From Cyanobacteria bacterium T3Sed10_344R1 (GTDB lineage Bacteria; Cyanobacteriota; Cyanobacteriia; Phormidesmidales; Phormidesmidaceae): 11,114 nucleotides of DNA. Every line of letters starts with the position of its first letter. The stretch's first letter is position 1. The DNA lies in contig PXDR01000304.1 in assembly GCA_003566335.1 (NCBI GenBank), forward strand, positions 1-11,114, given 5' to 3'. Below the pieces are notes generated by a model. It did not search any database. It saw only the letters and a program-made list of their open reading frames with translations, and had not been told where the DNA came from. The position numbers and the translations under genes were made by a program. This document shows, piece by piece, positions 1 to 7,718 of this stretch.

Positions 1-335
1 CTTTCGCCAGCCCCAGATGTGGCGATCTGCGCCGACTGCCCTGTCTTAGGGCAGCGTCAGGACTAAGAATTAGGGCTTCGACAGGCTCAGCCCGAACGTT
101 TTGATTCGGCCCCCTGATTTTGTCGAAGGGGACTTCAAGAGTCTTTGTAATCCTAAAACCTAGGACTGATACAGCGCTCACTTTGGCCTACCAAACCGGG
201 TGCATCTCACTTTCGCCAGTCTGCCCTCATCCACCAGCCCCTTCTCCCAACTTGGGAGAAGGGGAGCCGGATTCAAAGTCCCTCTCCCGACCTGGGAGAG
301 GGCTTTAGGGTGAGGGCTCCAAACTGAGATACACC
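1..335. other. Non-coding region with several inverted repeats
   Basis: No credible gene is seen. The stretch holds a 7-bp stem with a 5-nt loop (CTGCCCT at 36-42, AGGGCAG at 48-54) that lacks a following T-run. It also holds an 8-bp inverted repeat (CTTCGACA at 76-83, TGTCGAAG at 121-128), part of a 'CTTCGACAGGCTCAGCC' motif that is widespread in bacterial intergenic DNA. A larger palindromic element at 197-336 is listed separately. A reading frame of 62 codons across 120-308 is made mostly of these repeats and is not a gene. The oxidoreductase gene at 336-2372 transcribes toward this region, so the hairpins may help end or protect its mRNA; this is inference. Confidence 0.7.
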
Positions 336-336
336 C
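197..336. repeat. Palindromic interspersed repeat with nested hairpins
   Basis: Two perfect hairpins sit side by side. The first pairs CCCCTTCTCCCAA (238-250) with TTGGGAGAAGGGG (252-264); the second pairs CCCTCTCCC (280-288) with GGGAGAGGG (294-302). Both lie inside a longer imperfect inverted repeat: GCCCTCATCC... at 223-249 matches the reverse complement of 293-317. The outer edges also match as inverted copies with two mismatches: GGTGCATCTCAC near 198-209 and TGAGATACACC near 325-335. Nested symmetry with imperfect terminal inverted repeats and no coding capacity fits a small interspersed repeat or MITE-like element. The CCCTCTCCC/GGGAGAGGG core resembles repeats common in cyanobacterial intergenic DNA. 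No clear target-site duplication was found. Confidence 0.7.
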
Positions 337-2372
337 TACCAAACCCGCCACTCTAGCCAGTCGAGGTTAAAGATTGAGGTATTGGGGAAGGCGGTAGGGT
401 TGCCTCGGGCCTGGATGCGCTGTTGCAGTTCGTCTAAGCGTGGGGCTTGGCTGGGGATATCTTCGACCAGTTGATAGGGCATGATTCCCCGTTCCAGGGC
501 GTAGTCGATGGTGGCTCCGGCGGCGACGCCCACTGACCATTCAAAGGAGTGAACCCGGTAGGCGGCGGCGGCCACATAGCTGGTGGCAATGCTCTTGCTG
601 GCAACCAGCAGGTTGTCGATACGTTGGGGAACCATCGCCCGCAGCGGAATCTGGCCCGGATAGGCTTGACCGTGAGCTCGGCGCAGGCCGGGGCGCTCGA
701 TGTTGCCGGGGGCCTCGGGGGGCGCTTCGGCCATGCAGGGGTGAAAGTCAATGGCGTATTGGGCAATGCCGACAGCATCGGGGTAGATGGTGGATCGGGT
801 GCGGCGAGGAATTTCAGTGCTAGGCAGCTCATTTTCAACCGCCTGGCCCGCTTCTAAGCCCGCTAGCGCTAGGCGCAACTGACGATATTCCCGGGGGGAC
901 AGGGTCTCTTGGTAGTAGTCCTGGCCGTAGTCCACCCAAGAGATGTCGATTTCGTCGATGGAAAAGCCCTGGGGATGGCTGACGCTGGGGCGACCGATAA
1001 TCCGGCGACCTTCACGCATGTAGGGAAACTTGGACAGGCCGTGGGCGGTGCCCATGGGGCCATCATGGCCGCTGATGTAGCGATGGTTGGGCTGGGGCTG
1101 TTTGACTCCGTCGCCCAGCTGGGAGTCGGTGTCTCCCATCACCAGCCAGTAGTAGTAGCTCAGGGCGTTTTCTTCCCCTCGTCGCAGGGTGTCGGTGCGC
1201 AGTCCGCCCAGCCAGCCGCCGGGGGCGAGTTGCCCCTGGGCTTGGAGCTGATCTCGGGTGTAAATCAGGTTGTCGCTGGCGGTGCCGGGGCGATAGTCGT
1301 TGCCCCAAGTCCAGTTCTGCATGGAGATATCTCCAGGTTTGGGCCGGGATACGCCAAAGATGCGCTGGTCTGAGCGGGGAAAGGGGCTGAGAATCCGCCG
1401 ATAGGTGAAGACAAAGTCGAAATAATTGCCCTCGGGGCGCTCCCGCTCGTAGCTGAAGTAGGGGGCGTACTGGGGGTAAAAGTCCGGCATCGGCTGGGGC
1501 TGGGCCTCAGCGGTTTGGGCCATGGCGAAGGTGTAGGTAAAGCCCTGGGTGCAGTAGGGGTCAGGGGTGCGAACGGGGGAGGAGGGGTTGAGGAAAGATT
1601 TGGGGTCGAGGCCCAGGCGATAGGGCACGTCGGCTAGGGCAATTAGCTCACCGGTCTCCGTGGCTTCGACCACGTACCAGTCGGCTGGCCCGTCGCTGTC
1701 CTGGGTTTGGGGGCCAAACTGAATGATGGTTTTGCTGAACCGATCGGAGTCTTCGTATCGGTAGGCGTCTTTGAGGGTGGCGGAGAGGGGTTCGCTGTTG
1801 AGGGGGGGCGCGCCGGGGGCGGGCTGGTGCTGAATTGCGATCGCACCCACAATTTGCCGACCATCCTCGCTATAGGCCAACTCCTTGACCACGGTGTTGG
1901 GGAACCACTTAAACTCACCGCCCCCGCGCTGGGCGGCATCAGCTAACTGCTGCATCAAAATTTCGTGGGCATCATCAGGCAAAAAGCAGCTGACGCTAAC
2001 CCAACAATCCCCAGGGTTGAGGGTGCCGTAATAGTCCGCGATCCGCTGTCGCAGCTCGTTGTAGCCCTGGGCATAAAACAACAGCGCCCGCTGCTGCCGG
2101 GCTTCATCTAGGGCCGAGGTGCCCTGGGCTGATAGTTGTCCCCCCACCCAGTCCGTTAGTTCGGTGACGCAGACCGTGCGACCAGATTGCAGGCTTTCGT
2201 AGGCTGTAGCAGCCCCCGCTAAACCACCGCCGACTACCAACACTTCACACTCAGCCTGGAGGTCGGGGGGTGGGGCGCTGGCTTGGGCTGCGATCGCACC
2301 CGACCCCAGCAACACCACAGCCCCAACCAGTTTTCCAAATCCAGCCCCAAATCGTGCGACCAGTCTGTCCAT
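336..2372 (-). CDS. Exported FAD-dependent oxidoreductase
   Basis: The product is 678 residues. An N-terminal hydrophobic stretch (about 14-29) ends in AQASA near residue 33, a plausible signal-peptidase site, so the enzyme is probably exported to periplasm or thylakoid lumen. The Rossmann dinucleotide motif follows at 44-55 (VLVVGGGLAGAA, with G48, G50, G53). The acidic residue expected to bind the FAD ribose is about E71, and a WVGGQ motif follows. Near the C-terminus, DNLLVASKSIATSYVAAAAY and a Gly/Ala-rich segment resemble the closing FAD-binding part of the FAD_oxidored family (Pfam PF12831). The substrate cannot be named. The gene stands 127 bp downstream of the Ig-like gene on the same strand, far enough for its own promoter. 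The start was chosen because it gives a complete signal peptide. It could equally be called a conserved cyanobacterial flavoprotein of unknown role. Confidence 0.9.
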   Translation of the reverse strand: MDRLVARFGAGFGKLVGAVVLLGSGAIAAQASAPPPDLQAECEVLVVGGGLAGAATAYESLQSGRTVCVTELTDWVGGQLSAQGTSALDEARQQRALLFYAQGYNELRQRIADYYGTLNPGDCWVSVSCFLPDDAHEILMQQLADAAQRGGGEFKWFPNTVVKELAYSEDGRQIVGAIAIQHQPAPGAPPLNSEPLSATLKDAYRYEDSDRFSKTIIQFGPQTQDSDGPADWYVVEATETGELIALADVPYRLGLDPKSFLNPSSPVRTPDPYCTQGFTYTFAMAQTAEAQPQPMPDFYPQYAPYFSYERERPEGNYFDFVFTYRRILSPFPRSDQRIFGVSRPKPGDISMQNWTWGNDYRPGTASDNLIYTRDQLQAQGQLAPGGWLGGLRTDTLRRGEENALSYYYWLVMGDTDSQLGDGVKQPQPNHRYISGHDGPMGTAHGLSKFPYMREGRRIIGRPSVSHPQGFSIDEIDISWVDYGQDYYQETLSPREYRQLRLALAGLEAGQAVENELPSTEIPRRTRSTIYPDAVGIAQYAIDFHPCMAEAPPEAPGNIERPGLRRAHGQAYPGQIPLRAMVPQRIDNLLVASKSIATSYVAAAAYRVHSFEWSVGVAAGATIDYALERGIMPYQLVEDIPSQAPRLDELQQRIQARGNPTAFPNTSIFNLDWLEWRVW

Positions 2373-2384
2373 GTTCTGTATCCA

Positions 2385-2411
2385 TTGCTGAGGGGAATTT
2401 GCTGAGGGGAA
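2385..2411. repeat. 13-bp direct repeat before the oxidoreductase start
   Basis: TTGCTGAGGGGAA occurs at 2385-2397 and again at 2399-2411, a perfect direct repeat with one base between. It lies 13 to 39 bases upstream of the flavoprotein start codon, so on the transcribed minus strand the leader carries two copies of TTCCCCTCAGCAA. A further direct repeat, TTAACGA, lies at 2454-2460 and 2462-2468. Either could be a regulator site or a replication-slippage duplication; the sequence alone does not decide. Confidence 0.6.
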
Positions 2412-2499
2412 GACCCCATCCTAAGCTGCTGGCCTTGGTTTCAGGAGATCTGTTTAACGAGTTAACGAAATCTGGTTGACGGGATCTAGCTAGGCAAAT

Positions 2500-4050
2500 C
2501 TAAGGCAGCCAGATCGGCTGAACTCCGGTCATGGGTAGGCGTTCAGGATCTGTCGGGCTGGGGGTACCGGCTAAGCGGGCTTCCCGACTGCTAAATAGAG
2601 GCAGCAGCCACATTTGCGACGAGAGTTCAGCGTTTTCGGGGTCGTCAGTCTCTGCCATGTCTAGCCGGGTTTGCTGATCGAGCAACAGGGCTAAACCGTC
2701 TGGGGCCAAACTCATGTGTAGGTTGGGCTGGGGCGGCAGAGCCAGCAAGTCCCAAACAGTACCTTCCCGAACGTTGACAGCGGTAAGAAAAGGCTGCTCT
2801 TGATATTCTTCGCTATCTTCGTCTAAATCGGTCACCAAGCAGTAGAGCAGGCGATTGGTGGGGTCAAACTGGGCGTCGAGGAACGAGCCATCCGTCCGCA
2901 GCAGCTCTTTCTCTTCGCCCTGGTTGGTGACAAAAAACAGAGACTGGGTGAACCGCTCATCCGGGTTGTTTTGGTTGTAGTTGACCATCGCAGCAGAGGT
3001 GCCGTCCCGACTCATGTCAAACACCCGGCCATAGTCAGACAAAAAGTCTAGGGGTTGCACGACATCGGCGGAATCATCCTCCGGGGGCGTCAAGGGCAAA
3101 ATTGCCGTGCCCTGACCCTGGAGCAAAATCAGAGATTGACTGTCAGGGGCAATTAAAAAGTCGCCCCCTGGTTCCGCCGCCAGGGGCCGGGGTTCCTCGT
3201 CGTCCCGTACAATCCAGGGGCCAAAATCGGCAGGATCATTTCGGTTCACCCGCTGCACCACCAGGGTATGGCCATCGGCAGAAATGTCGAAGCCGAGGTT
3301 TTGGTAGTCCTGACTATCGAGGATGGGGGTAATTTCTCCCGCAGGGCCAGGATTGGCAGCGGGGACATCTCCCAATCGGCCAAAGGCTTCCTGGGGCGGG
3401 TTCGGGGTGATGCCGGTGGTGACGGCGTAAATTTGCTGGTCTAGGCGACTGTTGGTCGCTTCTGATGCAGTCAGAGCGGCGAATAGGATGCGATCGCCCA
3501 AGGGATAGGGCTTAAAGTCCATCACCACCCAGTCAGGGGGGGTGAGGATGTCCCGACGATCCCGGGTGAGGTTGTACAGCACCAGACGGTTCTCTTCTTC
3601 ACCGGTATCGCCAATGTAGGCAAAGGCCCGATCCCGAGTGCGGAATTGGGCCAGAAACGGCTGCAGCTTATTCCCCTGGGTGGTCAAATCCTGGGCCTCA
3701 TCAAGGCGCACGGTGTAGGCCCGGCCATAGGCGGCAGGCACGTCTAGGGTGTAGGCCATGCGCCGCCCGGCCCAGCTGACTCGACCGCTAAGGGGCGGGT
3801 CGATCGTCAGGTTGTCCTCTACGCTAGCGGTGTTCATGGGGCGGCTGAAGGTAATCGCAAAGGCGCTATCCTCAACCCCAATCTGGTGTTCATTCCAGGA
3901 AAACTGCCGCACCCGAGCCGAGGCGTGATCCCCGGACAGCAAGACGACTAGAATGGCCCCGGCAAGAACCAGGGCTAGGGTTGCTGCCGCTCGGTAGAAC
4001 CGTTGGCCGAGCATAGAGTTAAAGATCGAACTAGAACGCATAGGGATCAT
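2500..4050 (-). CDS. Exported Ig-like and beta-propeller protein, unknown function
   Basis: The 516-residue product has a hydrophobic segment at about 21-38 ending in SGDHASA, giving a signal peptide or membrane anchor. Residues about 48-117 (FAITFSRPMN..., then NLTIDPPLSGRV) look like a bacterial Ig-like SbsA/Big_5-type domain. The rest, about 130-510, has repeated short strands with D-G or P-D-G turns (ADGHTLVVQ, RDGTSAAMV, PDGLALLL), as in TolB/WD40-like beta-propellers. No catalytic motif is seen. The start at 4050 overlaps the 3' end of the upstream gene by 20 bp; a second in-frame ATG at 4041 would overlap by 11 bp. Neither has a clear Shine-Dalgarno sequence, which suits translational coupling. 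Co-transcription with the permease pair suggests an extracytoplasmic accessory role, but this is inference. Confidence 0.85.
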   Translation of the reverse strand: MIPMRSSSIFNSMLGQRFYRAAATLALVLAGAILVVLLSGDHASARVRQFSWNEHQIGVEDSAFAITFSRPMNTASVEDNLTIDPPLSGRVSWAGRRMAYTLDVPAAYGRAYTVRLDEAQDLTTQGNKLQPFLAQFRTRDRAFAYIGDTGEEENRLVLYNLTRDRRDILTPPDWVVMDFKPYPLGDRILFAALTASEATNSRLDQQIYAVTTGITPNPPQEAFGRLGDVPAANPGPAGEITPILDSQDYQNLGFDISADGHTLVVQRVNRNDPADFGPWIVRDDEEPRPLAAEPGGDFLIAPDSQSLILLQGQGTAILPLTPPEDDSADVVQPLDFLSDYGRVFDMSRDGTSAAMVNYNQNNPDERFTQSLFFVTNQGEEKELLRTDGSFLDAQFDPTNRLLYCLVTDLDEDSEEYQEQPFLTAVNVREGTVWDLLALPPQPNLHMSLAPDGLALLLDQQTRLDMAETDDPENAELSSQMWLLPLFSSREARLAGTPSPTDPERLPMTGVQPIWLP

Positions 4051-4807
4051 CTGGCTCGGGAATTTCCGTTAACTCGCTGGGCTGAATCACCAGTTGCCGC
4101 TGTTCGCCAACCGTATCGGTCGCCATGCGGCCCTCAACCTGGAGCCAAGTGTCGGACGGGTAGTCGCTGCGACTGCCGTCAATTTCTACCGGTAGTCCGA
4201 CGGGATAGGCATCGGCAGCGCAGCAGGTGATCACAAATCGCGACAGCATCAGGTAGTTGTCAGGCCAGTCGGGAGGGTGGATCACAAAGCCGCTGACGCT
4301 GACCGCTTGGTCAGTATAGGCATCGGGCTCAGGATAAACGTGGAGGGTGCGTACCCAGTCAATGATGGTGCGATCTTCTGGGGGGCCGCTGCGGACAAAC
4401 TGCTGGGGCTGGCCCCGGGTCATGCCGAGGGTTTCGGTGACGCCCCGCTGGAGGGCGGTTTCACTGGCAAAGGCCCGAGGGGTGTAGAAAAAGCCAAAGA
4501 TTGCGATCGCAAGCAGTAGACCGCTGCTAATTTGCCGAGGCAGCAGGGACTGATGCCCCAGGCTGGGAACTGGGCGACGGCGGCGCACCTGCTGGAAGAG
4601 TTGCCAGCCTCGAACAGCGCTGACCAGCAGCAGCAAAATCGCGGCGCTGTTGGACAGCCAGCGAAAGTCAGGGTGAAGCAAGACGCTGAGCTGGCCGGAT
4701 ATCCAGTAGTGCAACAGCAGGCTGCCCAAGGCAAAGATCGCTAGCCAGTCTAAGATATCCAGCCAAGGAAAGGGCTGAGTCCGTCTACGGGGACGCTTCA
4801 ATCGCAT
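4031..4807 (-). CDS. TIGR03943/DUF1980 family permease partner protein (YcgQ-like)
   Basis: The product is 258 residues. A basic N-terminus precedes hydrophobic segments at about 19-36, 52-66 and 96-110. A soluble C-terminal part follows, carrying ITCCAADAYPVG at 193-204, a signature of this family, with adjacent cysteines C195 and C196 that could bind metal. An HPDF sequence at 45-48 follows the first membrane segment. The family is recurrently encoded next to COG0701-type permeases, and here it starts 3 bp after the permease stop codon. The two are therefore very likely one transport or membrane complex. The substrate is unknown; metal or metalloid handling is an inference from the cysteines and from distant kinship of the partner to ArsP. 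The 3' end overlaps the Ig-like gene. Confidence 0.88.
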   Translation of the reverse strand: MRLKRPRRRTQPFPWLDILDWLAIFALGSLLLHYWISGQLSVLLHPDFRWLSNSAAILLLLVSAVRGWQLFQQVRRRRPVPSLGHQSLLPRQISSGLLLAIAIFGFFYTPRAFASETALQRGVTETLGMTRGQPQQFVRSGPPEDRTIIDWVRTLHVYPEPDAYTDQAVSVSGFVIHPPDWPDNYLMLSRFVITCCAADAYPVGLPVEIDGSRSDYPSDTWLQVEGRMATDTVGEQRQLVIQPSELTEIPEPDDPYAF

Positions 4808-4810
4808 GGG

Positions 4811-5830
4811 CTAACTGATGTAAAGGTTGACAATTAGGGTGAGGAGAAACGTCAGCTGGCCCACCAGAAGAAAAATGAACAAAATCGTGCGGCTGCGGAA
4901 CAGGGTCAGCAGCAGGCTGATGTTTTTGAGATCGACCATCGGCCCAAACACCAAGAAGGCCAGCAGGGAGCCACTGGTAAACACCGAGGCAAAGGACAGG
5001 GCAAAGAATGAGTCCACGGTGGAGCAAATGGACACGACCCAGGCCAAGGCCATCATGGCCAGAATTGAGGTGATGGGGCCTTGGCCGAGGCTGAGGATAA
5101 TTTCCCGGGGCACAACCACCTGAACCGTGGCTGCGATCGCAGCTCCCAGAATCAGCACTGCCCCCAGTTCCCGCATTTCCTGAACAATATTGTCCAGCAT
5201 GAGTCGAACTCGCAGCCGCAGGGGCTTGCTGACTGGGGAGTCCGGCAGACTCAGGGCGGCTGGGGTATCGAGCTGCACCCGCGTACCAGGGGCTTGCAGC
5301 AAGAACGTCCCGGACTGCAGCAGGGGTGACGGGGCTGGGGTTGGAGTGGCAGGAATCGGCACGGCGGTCGTCGCCAGCAGCTTAGCCACCCCTCGGTTGA
5401 GCAAGGGCGATAAATCCGACTGCAGGCTAAACACGCAGGCAATGGTGACGGCAATGGCCATGGAAAACACCACCCGCAGCACCACAATCTCCGGCTGATC
5501 CCGAAAGGCAGTCCAGGTGGCCCAAATCACAATCGGATTCACCGTTGGAGCCGCCAGCAGAAACCCCACCGCTACCGACGCGGGCGCACCCTGACTGAGC
5601 AAGCGGCGGGCGACTGGGACATTACCGCATTCGCACACCGGGAACATAAACCCCACCAAGCTGCCTGCGATCGCACCCAGAGCCGGATTCCGAGGCATGG
5701 CGGCAATTAACCGCCGTTCATCCACAAACAGCAGCAGCACGCTGGAGAACAACACCCCCAACAGCAGGAACGGCATGGCTTCCACCAGCAGGCTGAAGAA
5801 GAGGGTCAGGCCGGTATTCAACTGAACCAT
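4811..5830 (-). CDS. COG0701/UPF0718 family permease (ArsP-like)
   Basis: This 339-residue membrane protein has hydrophobic segments at about 8-34, 50-65, 83-107 and 115-135 and several more in the C-terminal half. The family hallmark VCECGNVPVARRLL lies at 65-78, with C66 and C68, followed by AAPTVNPIVIW at 93-103. The second half repeats the architecture after a Pro/Ala-rich hydrophilic linker of about 50 residues, then MVDLKNI near the end. This matches the PF03773 permease family, which includes the organoarsenical exporter ArsP. Substrate here is unknown. It is first in a tight three-gene unit with the TIGR03943 protein and the Ig-like protein. The 161 bp upstream is the likely promoter region; no convincing promoter or Zur-like operator was found there. 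Confidence 0.9.
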   Translation of the reverse strand: MVQLNTGLTLFFSLLVEAMPFLLLGVLFSSVLLLFVDERRLIAAMPRNPALGAIAGSLVGFMFPVCECGNVPVARRLLSQGAPASVAVGFLLAAPTVNPIVIWATWTAFRDQPEIVVLRVVFSMAIAVTIACVFSLQSDLSPLLNRGVAKLLATTAVPIPATPTPAPSPLLQSGTFLLQAPGTRVQLDTPAALSLPDSPVSKPLRLRVRLMLDNIVQEMRELGAVLILGAAIAATVQVVVPREIILSLGQGPITSILAMMALAWVVSICSTVDSFFALSFASVFTSGSLLAFLVFGPMVDLKNISLLLTLFRSRTILFIFLLVGQLTFLLTLIVNLYIS

Positions 5831-5991
5831 AGGCCGAGGAAAAAAGACACAAGAGGGGCTTTTGAGCTTAGGAAATCAACTTGGGGACTGTACACCCCCA
5901 GCAAGCATCCTGCTATTCTACCGGGATCATTCCCCCGGAATTTGCAGTTCTGGGTGAAGTCGTTGCCCAGAGCGGGGTTCAGGCGGGTTAT

Positions 5992-6690
5992 CTACCACAG
6001 TCGCAATTGGGTCAGGGTGATATTGCCGCCAAAGCACACCGCCACATCCCCGCCCGGATCCCGAGGGCGCTGTCCGTAGTTCCCCACATAGCGAAACTGC
6101 TGATTCTCGACCACGAAGTCCGTGGGCAAGGGTTGGGTACAGGTGGGACAGATTACGATGTCGGGTTCCGGACTATCGGCGGTGAGGTGGGGTAAGTTGA
6201 CGTTCCAGAACTGCCCAGGTTCCGGCGGGTGGGGCAGTAGTTTCGCTAACACCTTGGCACTTAGGCGGGTGGCTACGGCCCAGTCAATCGCCCGCCCCCG
6301 CTGAATATAATGGGAAATCGCAATCCCCGGCACCCGCAACAGGGTGGCCTCCCGGGCGGCGGCTACGGTGCCCGACACATAGATGTCGGCCCCCAGATTG
6401 CCCCCAGCATTGATCCCCGATAGCAGCCAGCGGGCCTGAGGAGCGAGGTGGCTTAACCCCACTCGGGCACAGTCCGCTGGGGTGCCGTCAATCGCGTAGG
6501 CGTCGGAGCTTCGGGGCTCAATTGCGATCGCACCCCCCCGATTCATCTGGTGGCTGCAGCCGGAATGGGGCAGACGCGGGGCGACTACCAGGCTAGGGGT
6601 TTGAGCATCTAGGGCTTGGCGCAAAGCCCAGATGCCCGGGGCATCAATGCCGTCATCATTGGTCAGAACAATCGTCATGCCAGTTGTCAT
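5992..6690 (-). CDS. surE: 5'/3'-nucleotidase SurE
   Basis: SurE removes phosphate from nucleoside monophosphates (EC 3.1.3.5) in the cytoplasm. With the start at 6690 the product is 232 residues. It has the metal-binding TNDDG motif at 10-14 (D12, D13), the conserved Ser in PHSGCSHQ at 41-48 (S43), SGINAGGNLG at 91-100 and YVSGTVAAAREA at 104-115, the usual SurE order. The frame stays open upstream to 6825, but those residues lie inside dapF and are not SurE-like. The ATG at 6690 makes an ATGA overlap with the dapF stop; a second ATG at 6678 puts Met just before TIVLTNDDG, as in most SurE proteins, and is a real alternative giving 228 residues. Neither has a good Shine-Dalgarno sequence, so coupling to dapF translation is likely. 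Confidence 0.93.
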   Translation of the reverse strand: MTTGMTIVLTNDDGIDAPGIWALRQALDAQTPSLVVAPRLPHSGCSHQMNRGGAIAIEPRSSDAYAIDGTPADCARVGLSHLAPQARWLLSGINAGGNLGADIYVSGTVAAAREATLLRVPGIAISHYIQRGRAIDWAVATRLSAKVLAKLLPHPPEPGQFWNVNLPHLTADSPEPDIVICPTCTQPLPTDFVVENQQFRYVGNYGQRPRDPGGDVAVCFGGNITLTQLRLW

Positions 6691-7556
6691 GCCGGTAGTT
6701 CTGCCGGGGCACTGCTGCGAAAGACGTACTGGGCCGGGCCGGTCATGGCCACCCGGTTCGTCTCTGCCGACCAGTGAATGGTAAGGGGGCCGCCAGGGAG
6801 TTCTAGGGTGGCGGTGCGATCGCACTTACCGTTAAGCACCCCAGCGACTAGAGCGGCACAGGCTCCCGTACCACAGGCCAGGGTGATGCCCGCACCCCGC
6901 TCCCAAACCCGCATTTTTAGATAGTCGGGCTGCACCACCTGAATAAACTCCGTATTCGTGCGCTGGGGGAAGGCGGGATGATGTTCAAACTGTGGCCCCA
7001 GTAGCTCCAGGGGGATCGCCCCCACGTCATCCACAAAGGTAATGCAGTGGGGGTTGCCCATGCTGACACAGGTGACCGACCAGGCTTTGCCCGCCACTAC
7101 GAGGGCTTGATCGACCACTTTGTCCGCTTCCGCCCCCAGGGTGGTGGGAATCTGCTTGGCTAAGAGCTGGGGTTCGCCCATGTCCACCGTGATGTCGCCA
7201 TCCGGCTGCAGGGTGGGGGTAATCAGGCCCGCTGGGGTGTGGATGCGATACGCCTTCGGCAGGTCTGGGGGGCTGCCCTCTGCGGCTTCTAGCCCACCAA
7301 TGAAATGGGCTAAACAGCGAATGCCGTTGCCGCACATTTCTGGCTCAGAGCCATCGGAGTTAAAGATCCGCATGGTGTAGTCGCTGTCATCCTGTCCTGG
7401 CAGGGCGAAAATCACCCCGTCAGCCCCGATGCCAAAATGGCGATCGCACCACTGCACCGCCTGTTCAGAGGTCAGACGAGGCTGGGCCTGATGACGATTG
7501 TCAATCAGGATAAAGTCGTTGCCCAAACCGTGGTACTTACAAAAATCAATGCCCAT
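6687..7556 (-). CDS. dapF: Diaminopimelate epimerase
   Basis: DapF converts LL- to meso-diaminopimelate (EC 5.1.1.7), the penultimate step to lysine and the source of the peptidoglycan cross-linking residue. It acts in the cytoplasm without a cofactor. The 289-residue product is normal length. It begins with FCKYHGLGNDFILID (5-19). It carries the two active-site cysteines, C75 in EMCGNGIRC and C228 in TLACGTGACAAL, plus MGNPHCI at 166-172 and PEMCGN contacts for substrate. It is first in a unit with surE, which starts inside its last codons by ATGA overlap. It is transcribed away from hfq; the promoter must lie in the 222-bp divergent gap, but no good -10/-35 pair was recognised for this direction. 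Confidence 0.97.
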   Translation of the reverse strand: MGIDFCKYHGLGNDFILIDNRHQAQPRLTSEQAVQWCDRHFGIGADGVIFALPGQDDSDYTMRIFNSDGSEPEMCGNGIRCLAHFIGGLEAAEGSPPDLPKAYRIHTPAGLITPTLQPDGDITVDMGEPQLLAKQIPTTLGAEADKVVDQALVVAGKAWSVTCVSMGNPHCITFVDDVGAIPLELLGPQFEHHPAFPQRTNTEFIQVVQPDYLKMRVWERGAGITLACGTGACAALVAGVLNGKCDRTATLELPGGPLTIHWSAETNRVAMTGPAQYVFRSSAPAELPA

Positions 7557-7663
7557 AGCGCCGTAGATCCAGAAGTGAGCCTGTGGATGAACCTAGTGAC
7601 GGCCTAACCCGCCGCTGAATGAAACTGGCCGGATTAGCCCGTCGCCGGATGAATTTACTGAAT

Positions 7664-7699
7664 ATTTCCGCAGATATCCGTCGGATAGTTAGCGGAAAT
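7664..7699. promoter_or_regulatory. Nested inverted repeat (possible operator) between dapF and hfq
   Basis: ATTTCCGC at 7664-7671 pairs perfectly with GCGGAAAT at 7692-7699. Inside it TATCCG at 7675-7680 pairs with CGGATA at 7682-7687 around a single T. The dyad therefore has 14 paired bases in two nested arms, centred near 7681. It sits just upstream of the hfq promoter candidate and about 125 bp before dapF, so a protein bound here could act on either gene. It has no T-run and is not a terminator. The regulator is unknown. Confidence 0.6.
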
Positions 7700-7718
7700 G
7701 AATTGCTGAATGTCGCAA

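Noticed and set aside
36..54. Intrinsic terminator
   Set aside because: The 7-bp stem is perfect but is followed by CGTCAGG rather than a T-run on plus, and no gene end is visible next to it.
120..308. 62-codon open frame on plus
   Set aside because: It needs a non-ATG start and is built from the hairpin repeats; the low-complexity translation matches nothing recognisable.
549..1373. Open frames on plus opposite the flavoprotein gene (549-857 and 909-1373)
   Set aside because: Antisense shadows of a GC-rich gene with clear family motifs; their Gly/Val/Ala-rich translations show no domain.
5831..5991. Zur-type operator or strong terminator between surE and the permease gene
   Set aside because: Only short stems (CCGGG...CCCGG near 5921-5938 and GGGG...CCCC near 5883-5898) without T-runs were found, and no convincing AT-rich Zur palindrome.
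6691..6825. Longer surE start at 6825 (277 residues)
   Set aside because: The extra 45 residues lie within dapF in another frame, are rich in Arg/Pro/Gly and do not resemble SurE, whose fold begins at the TIVLTNDDG strand.
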